Source of the DNA: Alnus glutinosa
Taxonomy: Eukaryota > Streptophyta > Magnoliopsida > Fagales > Betulaceae
DNA length: 64,000 bases
Assembly (NCBI RefSeq): GCF_958979055.1
Contig: NC_084892.1
Location: 1,120,001 to 1,184,000, forward strand
Direction of reading: 5' to 3'
The translations under genes were made by a program, and so were the position numbers. Below are positions 37,296-50,745 of the stretch, in pieces. The notes below the pieces were generated by a model that was given only the letters and a program-made list of their open reading frames with translations, ran no database searches and was not told the origin of the DNA. Every line of letters begins with the position of its first letter. Positions within the stretch are counted from its first letter, which is position 1.

Positions 37296-40200
37296 CTACA
37301 AATCTGAAAGGCGTCTCTGCGAATCACGAGGTACCGTCCCAGGCGTGTTCTCGCCCACCGGCGATTGCTGCGCAATGAATGGTGTAGCGGGCGAAGGTGT
37401 AGCGACAGTGGAGTGCTGGCTCAGCTGTCGTCCAACAGGCGACAACGTACCAACCGTTGTCGAATTACCTGCAAATAATATAGACAATTAAAGTATATAA
37501 TATTACTTGCAAAATTAAAGGGGTAATGAAAACAAATTGAAATTAATTTTGTCCTATACACAATATAAATCATACATGCAGATGCACTACCAACGGACGA
37601 CGTACTACCTACGTGTGCAGGAGAAGACTGATTACCAACACATGGTGCTGGTACTCCCATGGAGGACATGAAGACCTCCATCTCTCGCAAGCGCTGCTCT
37701 ATGCCGTCGAACTGTTGCACGCGCTGCTCCAACCGGTCATTCCTCGCTCGCTCAGCCTGTAGCTCCGCTTGCATCTCTTCCATCTTCCGAGACTGTTCGG
37801 CCCAATCCCGAGACGTCCCCTGAGATGGTCCCCCCTGTGACCGAGGCCTATATGAAAAACATGTCTCTCGAACAGGTGTGACGTTCGGCCCAACCTGCCG
37901 AACCCTCCCTGCATACTCAGGCCTCCCAATCGCCTGTTCGTAAGCGTCGTTCGGTGCCCAACGCACCGTGTCTGCGGAGACGCTTTGCGTGGCGGCTGGA
38001 TCACTGGCTAAACTCTGCGTCATCCTCTCTTGTACGTCGTCAACATGAAAAAGTCATATATTGAATAATGACATATCACACATAATTTAAAAATATTAGT
38101 AAACTAAATCAGTAGCATACGCATAAGACCCGTGTACGGTCGTTCACGAAAGTGCCGTCCTTCCTTGTGTGGGTCTTCACGAACGACGCGGCGCGAGTGG
38201 GGGGCGTGCCAGATGTACATGTCTGTCGTCATGCAGTTGACATATATAACAAACAGATAGCGATAAAAATAGTTTAAAGAAAAAGAAAAAGAAAAACAAT
38301 TACCAACAAATATTAAAAACATAAACATATATATTTAATTACCTCCTCGTGATTAAATCTGGCATAACTTTTAGATCCCGCACAATGGGGTAGGTCATTC
38401 CGCTCCCGCAACCTCTTCATCCGTTCAGAGGTTGCCTACGCATTGAACATGAAAATAAACATATAACAATTGACACACTTAAATTAAAACTAAAATTAAA
38501 TGAACTGTTATTAAAAAATAGTTGACAATTTTTTGGCCTACATACGATTTTATGCTCTCTGCACCAATCTCTCAGCAGGAATTCTACATCTTCTGCATCA
38601 TACTCCTCAAAAAATTTCTCCGGCATTCTCGCACGGATACTCTCGGGCGTGTCACTGATGAGTGCCAAAAAGTGTATATTTGGACCCCTTAATTTACATT
38701 AGTTAAACCTTTAGCTTTGTTATTTTCTAATGCTTTGGTTAGTTTTAGTGTTTTTATATTTTGTAGGACAATAAGAGAGAAATGATATAATTCAAGCAAA
38801 ATACAAGGAAATTCGGATGCAGCAGACCACTACATTTATACTGATCATAACAGGACCAAACGATATCCGTTTTGGGAGTTTCTTAGGTCTAAATTGAAGT
38901 TCAAGATGTCAGCTTTCCAACGCAACAAGTTTCAGCCAATTTGGAGATTCGTGGAAAAAGATATGGCTGTTTGAATTTCAGTCATCGGATCATCCCGAAA
39001 ATCCGGAACCATCTCTCTTATTATTTTTCTTTTGCTTCATCCCTTGTCTCCCCAAAGCTAGAGCCAATACACGTTTTTCTCCACATTCTCAGCCACTTAA
39101 TCACTTTTTTTCCACTCAACATCATTCCATAAAACACTCACCACTCATTCCATAAAACACTCACCACTCATTCCATAAAACACTCATCACTCATCTCTCC
39201 ACTCATACACCCACTCACCCATTCCACACAAACCACTTGGCTATAAAAGGAGACCAAGGCTGAAAATCAAAGGGAGGAGGAGAGGCATGAGCCTCTTTGT
39301 ACATAACTTCTTGTTTCTCTTCTTCTTGTAGCTTATTTCTTTCCTTTTGCAACTCTTTGATTTTTATGCTTTTAATTTAATGTTTTAAGTTGTAGTTATT
39401 TTATCATGTGTAGCTAATATTTTCGTTTGGGGTTGAGGATGAAACCTCACCATTGAAGAGAAACCGAGTTTCTTGCTTGTTCATGCTATTTGAGTTTATG
39501 AGTTTGATTTCTCATTGTTCTACTTCGATTTTTATGAGATGATGTTTTGATATCTCTTGTGGTTTCCGGATACAAGTGATGATGTGGAATAAGTCTCATT
39601 AAAATTGATTGCTTGGTGTTTGATCTATCTAAACATTGGATATTCATTGTGCGTCGTTCGACTAATACATTGTTTTATCGGTTTGAATGATGATATCCAT
39701 TGTGATTGAATGATACATTAGATGTTTTGATTTCAATTGGTACTCTTTGTGATTTGTGCTATGAACGGAATCATTGAATGTTTCAAATGATTTTTGAAGC
39801 AATGTAGAGCATACCTAAGATTTGAATGTGACAACCTCAAAATATGTGTGATGAGCATGAGATTATGTTCTTGTGATTTGGTGAGTGTGGATTCCGAAAC
39901 CCTAGACCCCTTTATCTTCATTATTTTTGTTCATGTTTTCTTTTATAAAAAAAACCCCTAAATTTGGAACTAGGTTAAAATAGGATTAGTTTGAATAGAG
40001 ATTAATTTTCGCAACACAATTCCCTGTGGGATCGACCTCGCACTTGCATAACGCTATATTGCAAAACGATTCGTGCACTTGCGAGTAACTATTTTAAAAC
40101 ACATCAGTCACCGTCTCCAATTCGTAGTTGGGTTTTGAACCTCGACTTCCACGAGCGGTGCTTACGTCCAATATCATTTCACGCCTCCTGTTGTGCCCTG

Positions 40201-41510
40201 CGCATGTCTACTGATACAGGTAGATAGAACTCCTCCTGCACATTTCAATCAAAGCATTATAGGTTTAAAAACTTCAACCTAAACATTAAGCTCAAGTTTA
40301 ATTCAAATAAATAATTAAATTATATTCATAAACATACCATCAGCGCGTTCCACATTGCCTGCTTAATCTGCCTATTTACCCTCGCCCATTCATCCCGCAT
40401 GTGTATGTAGGACCCACTCCTGATCATCTTGCCCACTTCCCGCCGAAAACGATTGCAGGCTCGTCCTACAGGTTGTATAGCAGCATTGTACTGCAATACA
40501 ACCTTCTTCCCCCTCGGGAGCACCCAGTTTCTCGCTGGGTCGTCAATCACCTCATAATAAATGGTCCCGTCTGGGTTGTACCCTAATGAAAAAATATATT
40601 CAACATTAATTTAATTGGTTAACACACACACACATATATAAACAAAATGTAATCAAATAGTTATTTTTTTCCAAACCAAAAAAAATATTTTGGTAACATA
40701 ATATGAGTTTTAAGGATGTCTACATATGTACTTACCCATCAACCGAATCTGCCCAGTCCCTATGTGCTGCGTCGCTGGGTCGCCTGCAACCTCCTCGCCA
40801 ACCTCTCCGGCTGGTGGAGGATGCTGATCATCATCTGAATCCATACCCTGGGGGCTACCGGGGGCCAACTGATCGGTACCCAACATCGCAACGTCCTCCT
40901 CATGGGTAGTCTGGCTCCCCCCCACATCTGGCATCTGACTCTCACCGGAAAGCGGCATATGGGTCTCACCAGGTAACGGCATCTGCCTCTCTACATGCCC
41001 CGGGCCCTGACTCGCCCCCGATGCTGGCATCTGTCTCGGCCCCAAAATCTGGCCCTGCATCGCCGCCTGTGTCGGTATCTGTCCCAACCCCACAGCCGGC
41101 ATCTGCATCTCCCCGGTCTGTGACAGTGGAAATCTACCATCCTGCGTCTCACTATCAGGGTTACACGTCGACGGTACACTATACGTAAACGGATAGTACG
41201 ATGCATAACCCTGTTGACCCATCCCCTCTCGCATCCACCATCGATAGGCGTTACCCGGATAGGTGAACCCTAACTGAGATAATGTCGGCGGCTCCGACAA
41301 TGGAGAGCTGCCAACTCCAGCTGTGCTGGTCTGCCCGTGATCTGACGTGGGCACGGCCACCATACCCAGCAACAATGGTCTGTAAGCCCCGTCTGGGTGG
41401 TGTGGCCACGCCGCAGTATATACTGGCGTCGAATCAGTGGGCGTGGTCATGGGGGGCACGGGTGGGCGAGGTGCCCGATATGCATAAGGATGGCGTCCCT
41501 GGTCCATCAA
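37296..41510 (-). pseudogene. TNPA-like CACTA protein (Transposase_24 type), disrupted
   Basis: Exons on the minus strand: 41510-40736, 40582-40338, 40235-40107 continuing (after a solo LTR) 38650-38546, 38435-38343, 38222-38121, about 38030-37570, and about 37470-37296. The first exon encodes ~258 residues rich in Pro, Gln and Met. The middle exons show the Transposase_24 (PF03004) landmarks: [28 protein letters not shown], and then [19 protein letters not shown], followed by a coiled coil ([22 protein letters not shown]). In CACTA elements this protein binds subterminal repeats and regulates the element. Lesions: a 1451-bp solo LTR in the third exon, and an in-frame TGA at 40181-40179 where the family expects Trp (a TGG to TGA change). 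Across the LTR site, reading is in frame once one GTCAC copy is removed. Confidence 0.8.
38656..40106 (+). mobile_element. solo LTR (1451 bp) with 5-bp target duplication GTCAC
   Basis: Begins TGATGAGTGCCAAAAAGTG and ends AAAACACATCA, flanked by GTCAC at 38651-38655 and 40107-40111. A TATA box (CTATAAAAGG) near 39241 gives the plus orientation. No internal retrotransposon region remains, so the two LTRs recombined after insertion. It lies inside an exon of the TNPA-like gene. Confidence 0.9.
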
Positions 41511-41706
41511 TACCTGCGAACAAATGTAGACAAATTAATTAGAATATTTTTTGTAATATATTTTTAATGAATATGCAAATTATACAACGAAATTTATGCA
41601 AATAATAGAAATTCGTACTCAGTTCAAGCGAATTGTACAAACAATATATATATATCAGTCAAGTGTGTTGAGTTCAAGCTAATTATACTCACAAGAAATA
41701 CATCAA

Positions 41707-44700
41707 TCATTGTATCACGGGAGCTTCAATCGGATCAATGTCGGGCCTGTCGTACTCAAATTCATCATTCGTATCGGGTAGGTCATCAGTGGCTAGTACG
41801 AGCGGTACGCACTCATGGTAGGTTGTACCATCCTCATTACTCCCATCCCCCTGGCCAACGTCGTACACGTTGCGCGGTTTGGTCCTAACCGCACAAACCC
41901 AATTTGGGTTCCTTCCATCTTCGACGTAGAATACTTGATCCACCTGAGATGTAAGCACGTACGGCTCGTCCTGAATCAATTCTCCCCTGTGGACGAGGTG
42001 ATTGAAGTTGACAAACACTAGGCCATACTCGTCTATTGTGAATCCTCTTTCCATCGTGGGGTCTGCCCAATTGCACTTAAATAGGACGTACGTGGTCCTG
42101 TCATAGTACTCGACCTCAACTATATCGGTTAACTGCCCGTAGTACGTTTCGCCTTCAACGGTAGGAACACATACGCCGCTGTTCTGAGTCCTCCTTCCCA
42201 CATCATGGGCAAGCGTGCGAAACAATTTCCCATTTACCACGTACCTGTTGTACTTGACCGCTGTCTCCTTCAGCCCTCTACAACGCATAACCAAGTTGTG
42301 GCCCAATTCCTCCCTACGTTGATCGTCAAGGCCATCGACCTATGTTATAATTACAAATATTAAACACGTGTATTGGGTAATTATATTGAACCCGCATAAA
42401 TTTATCCAACTTAAAAATTACAACTATTTTCTTACATATGCAGGGTACCATTCGCAGAACTGCTCATGATGTTCTGCTTCAATAAGAGCCTCCGTAATGC
42501 GACCTCTAGTGCATGATCGCCTAAGCGCGTCTTTGTGCATCCTACATTCAGCGTATACAATTATGTAGTAAAATCAATTAATTGCGTTATTCGAATTCTG
42601 TTAAATATATAAACACTACTTACGTCCGCAAATTGTGAAGAGTTGAACACAATATAACGATGAATCTGGTGCATTATCAACCGGTTCAGGGTAACACGCG
42701 TGCCCGCCCCTTTGGATCCATCAGGATTCCTCTGAGGTCTGTTGTGGAATGTTGGTGTGTTATTCAGATACCTTGAACAGAACGTTACCAGCTCGGTCGC
42801 TATGTACCCCTCCGCAATGCACCCCTCAGGAGCCGCTTTATTGCGCACAGTAGACTTGAAATGCCCCAGACTCCTGGTGTACACACATACACGACAATTT
42901 AATTGTCGTCAATTATGGTTACATTTAAATCAAATTATATATTTACATATTACGCCGAATTTTACCTCTCTGCCGGGTACATCCATCTATACTGCACGGG
43001 TCCGCCGAGTCTACACTCGCGCACAAGATGCACGACCAAGTGGACCATACTCGTAAAAAACCCTGGAGGGAATATCTGTTCTAGTTTGCACAAAGTGATA
43101 CAGACGTCACCCTGTAGTCGGTCCATATCTTCTTGTGATAGCTTTGTTGAGCATATGCCTCTAAAAAATGCCGAAATCTCCACAAGAGGTCTAACAACTT
43201 TATCAGGCAATGACTTACGCAGTGCAATTGGGAGAAGCTGTTGCATCAGTATGTGGTTATCGTGGCTCTTCAACCCGGAAATTGTACGGTCCTTCAGCCG
43301 AACACATCGTGAAATGTTCGAGGCGTATCCGTCCGGGACCCTCACATTTCGAAGAACCTTCAGAAAATTTTCTTTGTCCTCTCTAGTCATGGTGTGACAG
43401 GCAGCGGGAATATACGTTTTACCATTGGCGGCCGTGAACGGATGCAACTTAGGTCTCAACCCCATTTCCTGCAAGTCCAGCCGAGCTGCCAAGTTGTCCT
43501 TCGTTTTCCCTTTTATATCCAAAATAGTGCCAAGTATATTGTCCATGACATTTTTCTCTATGTGCATAACATCAAGATTGTGCCGAAGCAAATTGTCTTC
43601 CCAATACGGCAATCTGAAAAATATACTTTTCTTCTTCCATATAACATCGGAACTCCCTGCACCCTTCTTCCGCTTCTTCCGTTTCTTCTTCTTACCCGCG
43701 GTCTCATCCCCAAACGCAACTCCGTCCAACTGTTGGAGAACCTCGTATCCGCATGGCACAATCGGGGCGCTGTCAAATTCTTCAGTACCGTCAAATGTCC
43801 TCCTATTAAGCCGCCACAGATGTTCAGGCGGCAGATATCTCCTGTGCCCCATATAGCAAAATTTGCATCCGTTCTTTAAGCGTATAGAACGCGTCGATTG
43901 CATACAGCAAGGACATGCCTTCGCACCCCTGTTAGGCCAACCAGATAAATCTGCATACGCTGGCAAGTCGTTTATCGTCCACATCAACTGAGATCGCATA
44001 ATAAAATTTTCCTTCTTTGAAGCATCGAATGTTCGTACCCCTACATTCCACAGTTCCAGCAACTCATCAATCAATGGCTGAAGGTAAACATTAATATCCA
44101 TACCTGGTGAGCTCGGTCCAGGGATAACCATGGAAAGGATGAAGGACGACTGTTTCATGCACATCCAAGGTGGCAAATTGTACGGCACAAGCATTACGGG
44201 CCATGTGCTGTGGGATGTGCTCATGTTCCCAAATGGATTAAATCCATCTGCTGTCAAACCAAGCCGGACGTTCCTACTCTCTGCCATAAAATCTGGGTGT
44301 AAAATGTCAAACGATCTCCATGCCTCACCGTCGGTCGGGTGCCTCAATACGCCATCCCTAGTGCAACCTTCTGCATGCCATCTCATATGGGGCGCAGTAT
44401 GCTCAGACATGAATAACCTCTGCAACCGTGGGATGAGTGGAAACCACCTCAAGATCTTCACCGGGCGTTTTTTTCTCGCTGATATGATCTCACCATCATC
44501 ATCTACATGTGTATCAGCCCTCCACTTAGACTCTCCACATACGGTACATGAATCTAATTCTTTATTGTCTTTCCAGAATAACATACAGTCATTACGGCAC
44601 GCCGGAATCTTCTCATACCCCAGACCCATGCCACTTAGGAACTTTTTCGCCTCATACGTGTTATCTGGCAATGCCTCATCGCAAGGAGGCAACAACTGAT

Positions 44701-47700
44701 TGATGAATTCGAGAATGTAACGACCCGCTTTTTACAAAAAAGCGTAAGTAATTATATCTGGATAATTACGTGTCATTAACCATTCAGAGTTGATAAATCT
44801 GGCAGCGGAAAAATACGAATATCTTTTTTTTTTTTAAAACCTCACCGATAGGGACAATTCCCTTACGATATATTCAGAGCTTTAACTGACATCTTCTAGA
44901 AAATACATTAAAAGTCTTTACACTATTTACAAAGAAACATATGTCACATATGACACTAAAGCATGCATGGAACTTATTAATTACAAGTAAATGTCTAGTC
45001 ATATTACAAGCAAATGGTACAAATATCTACGAGTACAAAGTACTAAAATCCTAACTACACAGCTTTAAATCTCTTAAGCTAGCAGTTAATCCAATCCATA
45101 ATCTTCAGTACCTGCGCAAACATCTATGAGAAGGTGGTTACCGCCACAATCCCATAGTTCCATAAGTGAGCTAACTATCATTCAACAACATCATGATTTA
45201 TGCGTTATTTTAAGGTACAGATATGACATAATGATGAGGTGATAGTTTTCATGCAAAGTTTAACAGTTCATATAGTGATTACACTCCTCTCTTGTAAGGG
45301 CCGTTCCCCCGGTCAGCGTCTTTCTCGAGGCCGTTCCCTCTACATTACATTTTAATTAACTTGTTTTCGCACTATCGGAGACCTCCCTCCTCTAGTACTT
45401 TGAAAGCCGTTCCAATCAATATGATTATTATTGTTTTCGGTTCAACTCTATCATGAACCTTTGGGAGACGTCGCGCCCAATATTAATAGGTTGATTATTA
45501 ACAGTATGCAATAATCAGTCATGCGCATCCAATTAAAATAAAACATAAACACAACACTATTGAAATCCAGTACTACCCTCAGTAAGTATAAAAATACTTA
45601 CAGCCCTTTTGTGCTGTCTCAATTCATCATCTGCATCAAATACATCCACATGTGCATACTAGGTCAATATCATTACTTCTAGGAACTCATGCCTAAACAT
45701 GAATTCCAAAGTCACATACATACATAAATGGAAGCGATCATCATGACTAGAATTCAACATGTAAATTTTCAAACGTTAATACCTTAATCCATATTTCCAT
45801 AAAATACTAAAACTCCAAACAAGACCTAATCCTTTCTAGGGAGCATCAATCCAAATACCAAACTAATTAATAAAACATATTAATTCTAACAATTATCATA
45901 TATTAAAGAACTCGCAGTAAAACATTATGCTCAATTTCCATAATTAATTTTATACTAAAGTAAACTAATATATTTAAACCTTACATATTAATTCTAACAT
46001 CCAGTTTTTACTCACATCACAGTCTATTCTAAACAAACATCTTTTCAATCGTTCTAGCATGTTTTCTCCAAAGATAATTACTTTAATCAAAGAAACATTT
46101 AGAAAGAATACTACTAATAATTTATTAACTCATGTCTCGTAAATAAATGCTTAATTTAAAAATATGATTAAAACATCTATTTATTATTTAAACACACAAT
46201 ATTGGTTAAAATCATAAACATGATATACTTTAATAAATACCAAAATTTAGTTCTTTTAAAAGTACTAATTTTATCACTATTTTTCACGTATTATAAAAAA
46301 AAACATTCCAATGAAAATTTTTTACCCTAAAATACATTACTAAAACAATCACCAAAAATCATGGTTGTTCACAAATACTCTAACGAGCCAAAAGCAATCC
46401 ACTAACTAAAAATCCAGATTAAAGCTCATAATTAAAACCTAGAATATTATAGGCAGTTGAGTAAACAGTGTATCATCGATTAAAAAAAATACTGCATATA
46501 GCCAAAAACACACACCAATAAACTAGGACAGTATTTGGCCAAGACACAGTTTTAGTGCAGGTTATTATTTTAATACAAAGTAATCGGGTTTCATTATTAC
46601 CTACTGTGGAGAATCAACTTAAAATATTCATATTTGAAAATCATTAGTCAATAGAATATTAACTAAAACTTAACTATTATTCAGAGAATACGGCCAAGCA
46701 AAACACTAATCACTGCATTGAGTAAACTAGACTATCTTCAAGGATTGCTTACTCTAAGGGTCTCCGTGTAAACCAGGAATTTTGTCCTCTAAACGGCTGG
46801 GAGTCAGCTTCGGGTTTGCCAGAGATCGCCACTCCAGCTCACGAGTCACGCATGGTCTGGGTTTGCTGGGTTCATGCATGGCTTGGTTCGGTCACGGTGG
46901 GGGTCGAGTTGCATGGGCACAAGCACGGGTTGAGCTGAGCAGCTGCCGAAAACTGGGTAAGGGTGCGGGTCACTGGCTCTGTTTCTGGGTTTGCCGAGTC
47001 TCGGTGGTCATGCATGGGCTCATGGCTTCGGCTATGATCACGTTGTGCTACGGGTTTGGGTCTGCTGGAAGCTCGGCTGGGTTCATGCCGGATCTGCTAT
47101 GGGTTGATGGGTTTCGGTAACACTGGGTTGCTGGCTGGGGTCGTGATGCTGGGTCACCGGATGGCTATGGGTTCGGTTCCAGTATGGGTCACGGCCAGTT
47201 GAGCTCTCGGCTTGGGATGGGTTCGGCTGCTCGGGCTAGGCTGGACTTTCGGTTTGTGTCATGGAGCTAAGTTGGGTTGCCGAGATGCATGGGGGTCACG
47301 AGTTCATGGTCCATGCACGTACTGTCGAGGTCTCCTCCAGTTTGCATGGGTTTGGGGTTGAGCTGGGACGTTGGGGTCGGCTTCACTGTGGGGCCAGATT
47401 GCATGGGTTTGGGCCGGAGGTGGTTCTTGGACTGCATGGTTAGAAGATTTTGGCTTCAAGCTTGCTGGAAACTAGGCTAGATGGTTGCTGGGTCATGCCT
47501 CTGCATGGCTTCCTCTGTTGGTCTAAGAAGAGAAGGAAGAAAGAAGGTAGGGAGAAGGAGAGGAAGACTGGTTTCTCATGTCTGCTGGTCTCCCTCTTGG
47601 TTGGTTTGGTGGTCTTCGGCCAAGCTGGTTTTGGTCACGGTGGTCCTCAACTTTCACTCTCAGCTTTGCTTCAAGAACGGGCGAGAAATAAGGAAGAGGA

Positions 47701-49103
47701 AGGAAGAAAGAAGAATAAAGAACTAAAAGTAGAAAGAAGGTGCTGAGAGAGAGAAACATAAAATAATGAACATAAAGCATTCCATATTCGCATCTCTCCC
47801 ACTAGGTTAGTGCTCTAGCATGATAGACGGACAGCAGAAAAAGGAATGATATAAAAATAAAATAAACAAAACCAGCTTGTCAAGTTATCATTTTGATGCC
47901 TTTCAACCAAATCGGCCACCGCATAAATATATGCATTATTATGCTTGAAGTGCCGACTGTCTGTCGAGGGAATAAAAGAAGAATAAAAAGAAAGGAAAAA
48001 GAAGACGTCGAGTGGATTGAGTTGGTGAAGGCACTTCAGCGATTAGTATAAATAGAAATGGAAGGTTTTAATAAACCAAGTGGGAAAGCAAAATAATGTG
48101 CGACTGCTTAAACGATTTAAAAATAGGTTTAAATGGAATAAAACGGCTAATCAATTTTAACACTGTGTTATAAAAACTGGGTCTTTATCAATTTAATAAT
48201 TCACTAGAGTGTATTTTAAATTCGTTTTGAGTTTATAAATATATTTTATTATGAATAATAATGCTTTTATTATTATTACAATAAATAATAAATTGTCAAA
48301 ATCATATTTGCATAATTATGAAAATAGGATAATTAATCTAATGATTAATTATCTGTCTATTTTATTAACTCAGAAATAATCAGTTTTATTAAAACACAGC
48401 TTTTCAAATCAATTGAAAATATTTATAAAACAACTAAAATAATTATTTTTATTCTTTAACGTATTTTAAAATATGTTTTAAAATCCGGGGCGTTACAGAG
48501 AATGTCTGAAAATATCTTGTTACTAATACCTCCAACGCACTTCAAGTTGTACATGTGTACAGTAGCACTCAATTTACTGTGCTTCGTACCAGGGTGAAGG
48601 GGCTTCTCGGCAGTCTTTAACAGCTCTTGGTACTTCAATGCGTCCCCGCACGAGGTATCTTCATCAACTTGTTGCAGAAGAGTACTGACCCCTTCAGGAA
48701 CATCGTGCACGCCGAAGGCGTCACGCAACATGGCGTGCATGTTATCATCCTGTTCCACGGCGACACCCTCCTGTTCTGTGACATGATCACCATGTTCAGT
48801 GCTACGGTCAGCGGCCTCTGTGCCACTGTGATGACTCGAACACTGACCAGGAATAGCGGAACCAGTCGTAGTCTCACCGTGCATATACCACAAATTGTAT
48901 CCCGGATTCATCCCCCGACCTCCAGTCAGGTGGGCAAGAACGTACTCAGGAGTGTGACGCTGGTTATTTCGACAATACTTGCATGGGCAGTAAATTTTTC
49001 CATCGCCGGCCGTACAGTTACTAACGGCAAATGCCACAAACGCCCTACACCCATCGTTATACCGTGTCGTACCCCTAGGTGTTGACATCCAAGACTTGTC
49101 CAT
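41707..49103 (-). pseudogene. TNP2-type CACTA transposase, interrupted by a solo LTR
   Basis: Starts at the ATG at 49103 (MDKSWMSTPRGTTRYNDG). The N-terminus is a Transpos_assoc domain (PF13963) with CPCKYCRNN and YNLWYMHGE. After the solo LTR at 44716-48497, the frame continues FINQLLPPCDE, then CTVCGESKW, then the Transposase_21 core (PF02992): LTADGFNPFG, PGPSSPGMDINVYLQPL, NDLPAYADLSGW, a Cys cluster CPCCM, and HNLDVMHIEKNV. The DUF4218 region reaches the donor at 42966. A 250-bp exon (42873-42624), a short exon (42541 down to ~42435) and a last exon (about 42340-41707, DUF4216) finish the protein. The acidic residues in the ADGF, NDLPAY and MHIEKNV motifs are the likely catalytic triad. 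At the exon 42624/42541 join my best splice leaves the frame off by one, so that border is unresolved or damaged. Confidence 0.85.
44716..48497. mobile_element. long solo LTR (3782 bp) with 5-bp target duplication GAGAA
   Basis: Termini TGTAACGACCCGC and (reverse complement of the other end) TGTAACGCCCCGG, flanked by GAGAA at 44711-44715 and 48498-48502. TG...CA ends, a 5-bp duplication and kilobase length indicate an LTR left after recombination. TGTAACRCCC starts and long LTRs occur in Ty3 chromoviruses of the Tekay/Del type, which I offer as a guess. A GC-rich block at 46780-47480, full of GGGTT, GGCTGG and CATGCATGG words, gives spurious open frames. It interrupts the TNP2 gene in frame. 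Confidence 0.88.
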
Positions 49104-49204
49104 GTTTATCTGTATAGGGTTAAGAGGACAAGACAAATCATATGGCTTACAGTATAAACGTGTACAAATATAGTGCATGTCACGCAACATGGGGTGTACA
49201 AATT

Positions 49205-50745
49205 TATTTCCCTTTTAAAGGGTTTATGGTTAGAGTTTAGGAGTTTTGTTTTTTTTTATAAAGTGTAAGAAATTGTTTTATTTTTTTTTTAAAAGGGTTT
49301 AGGGTTAGGGTTTAGGGTTATAACCCTAATTAGGGTTTTATTTTTTAGAAAGTGTAGGATTATTTCATTTTTTATTTTTAAGGGTTTAGGGTTAGGGTTA
49401 TGGTTTGTTAGGGTTTAGGGTATTTTTTGTTTTGAAAGTGTAGGATTATTTTATGTAGGGTTTTAGTTTTTTTTTAGAAAGTGTAAGTGTTTTTATTTTT
49501 TTTATTCTTTTAAAGGGTTTAGGGTTAGGGTTTGTTAGGGTTTAGGGTTAGGTTTTATTTGTTTCTTTAAAAGTGTAGGATTTTGTTTTTTTATTTTTAA
49601 GGGTTTAGTGTTAGGGTTTAAGGTTTAGGGTTAGGGTTTTTTTCCTAGAAAGTGTAGGAATTTTTTTTTTTCGGTTTAGGGTTAGGGTATTTTTTTAGAA
49701 AGTGTAGGTTATTTTTTTTTTTAAGGTTTAGGGTTTAGGAGTTAGGGTTTAAGGTTTAGGGTTAGGGTTTTTTTCCTAGAAAGTGTAGGATTTTTTTTTA
49801 GGGTTTAGGGTTAGGGTATTTTTTTTAGAAAGTGTAGGTTATTTTTTTTTTAGGGTTTAGGGTTTAGGATTTAGGGTTTGTTAGGGTTTAGGGTTTAGGG
49901 TTTAGAGTTTACGGTTAGGGTTTGTTAGGGTCTAGGGTCTAGGGTTAGGGTTTAGGGTTTTAGGTTTTTTTTTTTTAAGCGATTAGGGTTTAGGGTTTAG
50001 GGTTTATGGTTTAGGGTTTAGGGTTTGTTAGGGTCTAGGGTTAGAGTTTAGGGTTTTAGGTTTTTTTTTTTTTTTTAAGCGATTAGGGTTTAGGGTTTAT
50101 GGTTTAGGGTTTAGGGTTTGTTAGGGTCTAGGGTTTAGGGTTTTAGGTTTTTTTTTTTTTAAGCGATTAGGGTTTAGGGTTTTAGGTAATTTTTTTTTTT
50201 TTTAAGGGTTTAGGGTTTAGGATTTAGGGTTTTTTTTTTTTTAAGCGATTAGGGTTTAGGGTTTAGGGTTTTAGGGTTTATGGTTTAGGGTTTAGAGTTT
50301 ACGGTTAGGGTTTGTTAGGGTCTAGGGTCTAGGGTTAGGGTTTAGGGTTTTAGGTTTTTTTTTTTTTAAGGGTTTAGGGTTTAGGATTTAGGGTTTTATT
50401 TTGTTTTAAAGCGATTAGGGTTTAGGGTTTAGGGTTTGTTACGGTTTAGGGTTTAGGGTTAAGAGTTTTTTTTAAGAAAGTGTAGGAATCTTTTTTTGTA
50501 AGGATTTAGGATTAGGGTTTAGGGTTTTCGTTTTTTTTTTCGAAAGTGTAGTAAGTTTTTATTTTTTTTAAAGGGTTTAGGGTTTTATTTTATTTTTTTT
50601 ATAAGAGTTTAGGGTTTGTTAGGGTTTAGGGTTTAGCAGTTTAGGTTTTTTTTAGAAAGTGTAGGAATTTTTTTTAGGGTTTAGGGTTTAGGGTTTAGGG
50701 TAAGGGTTTTTTTTTAGAACGTATATGATTTAAAGTTTATTTAAG
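49205..50745 (+). repeat. degenerate telomere-type array 1, TTTAGGG orientation
   Basis: Dense TTTAGGG / TTAGGG heptamers and hexamers, interrupted about a dozen times by a constant spacer AGAAAGTGTAGGA flanked by T runs. A higher-order unit of roughly 50-100 bp is therefore repeated. It lies directly upstream of the transposase start in the element's own (minus) orientation, where it reads CCCTAAA. Confidence 0.92.

Noticed and set aside
42742-44699. Long plus-strand open frames opposite the transposase
   Set aside because: They are shadows of the well-supported minus-strand TNP2 coding region and show no domains.
46782-47746. Several open frames in a GC-rich block (plus)
   Set aside because: They lie inside the solo LTR, have low-complexity Gly/Trp/Leu composition and overlap in several frames.
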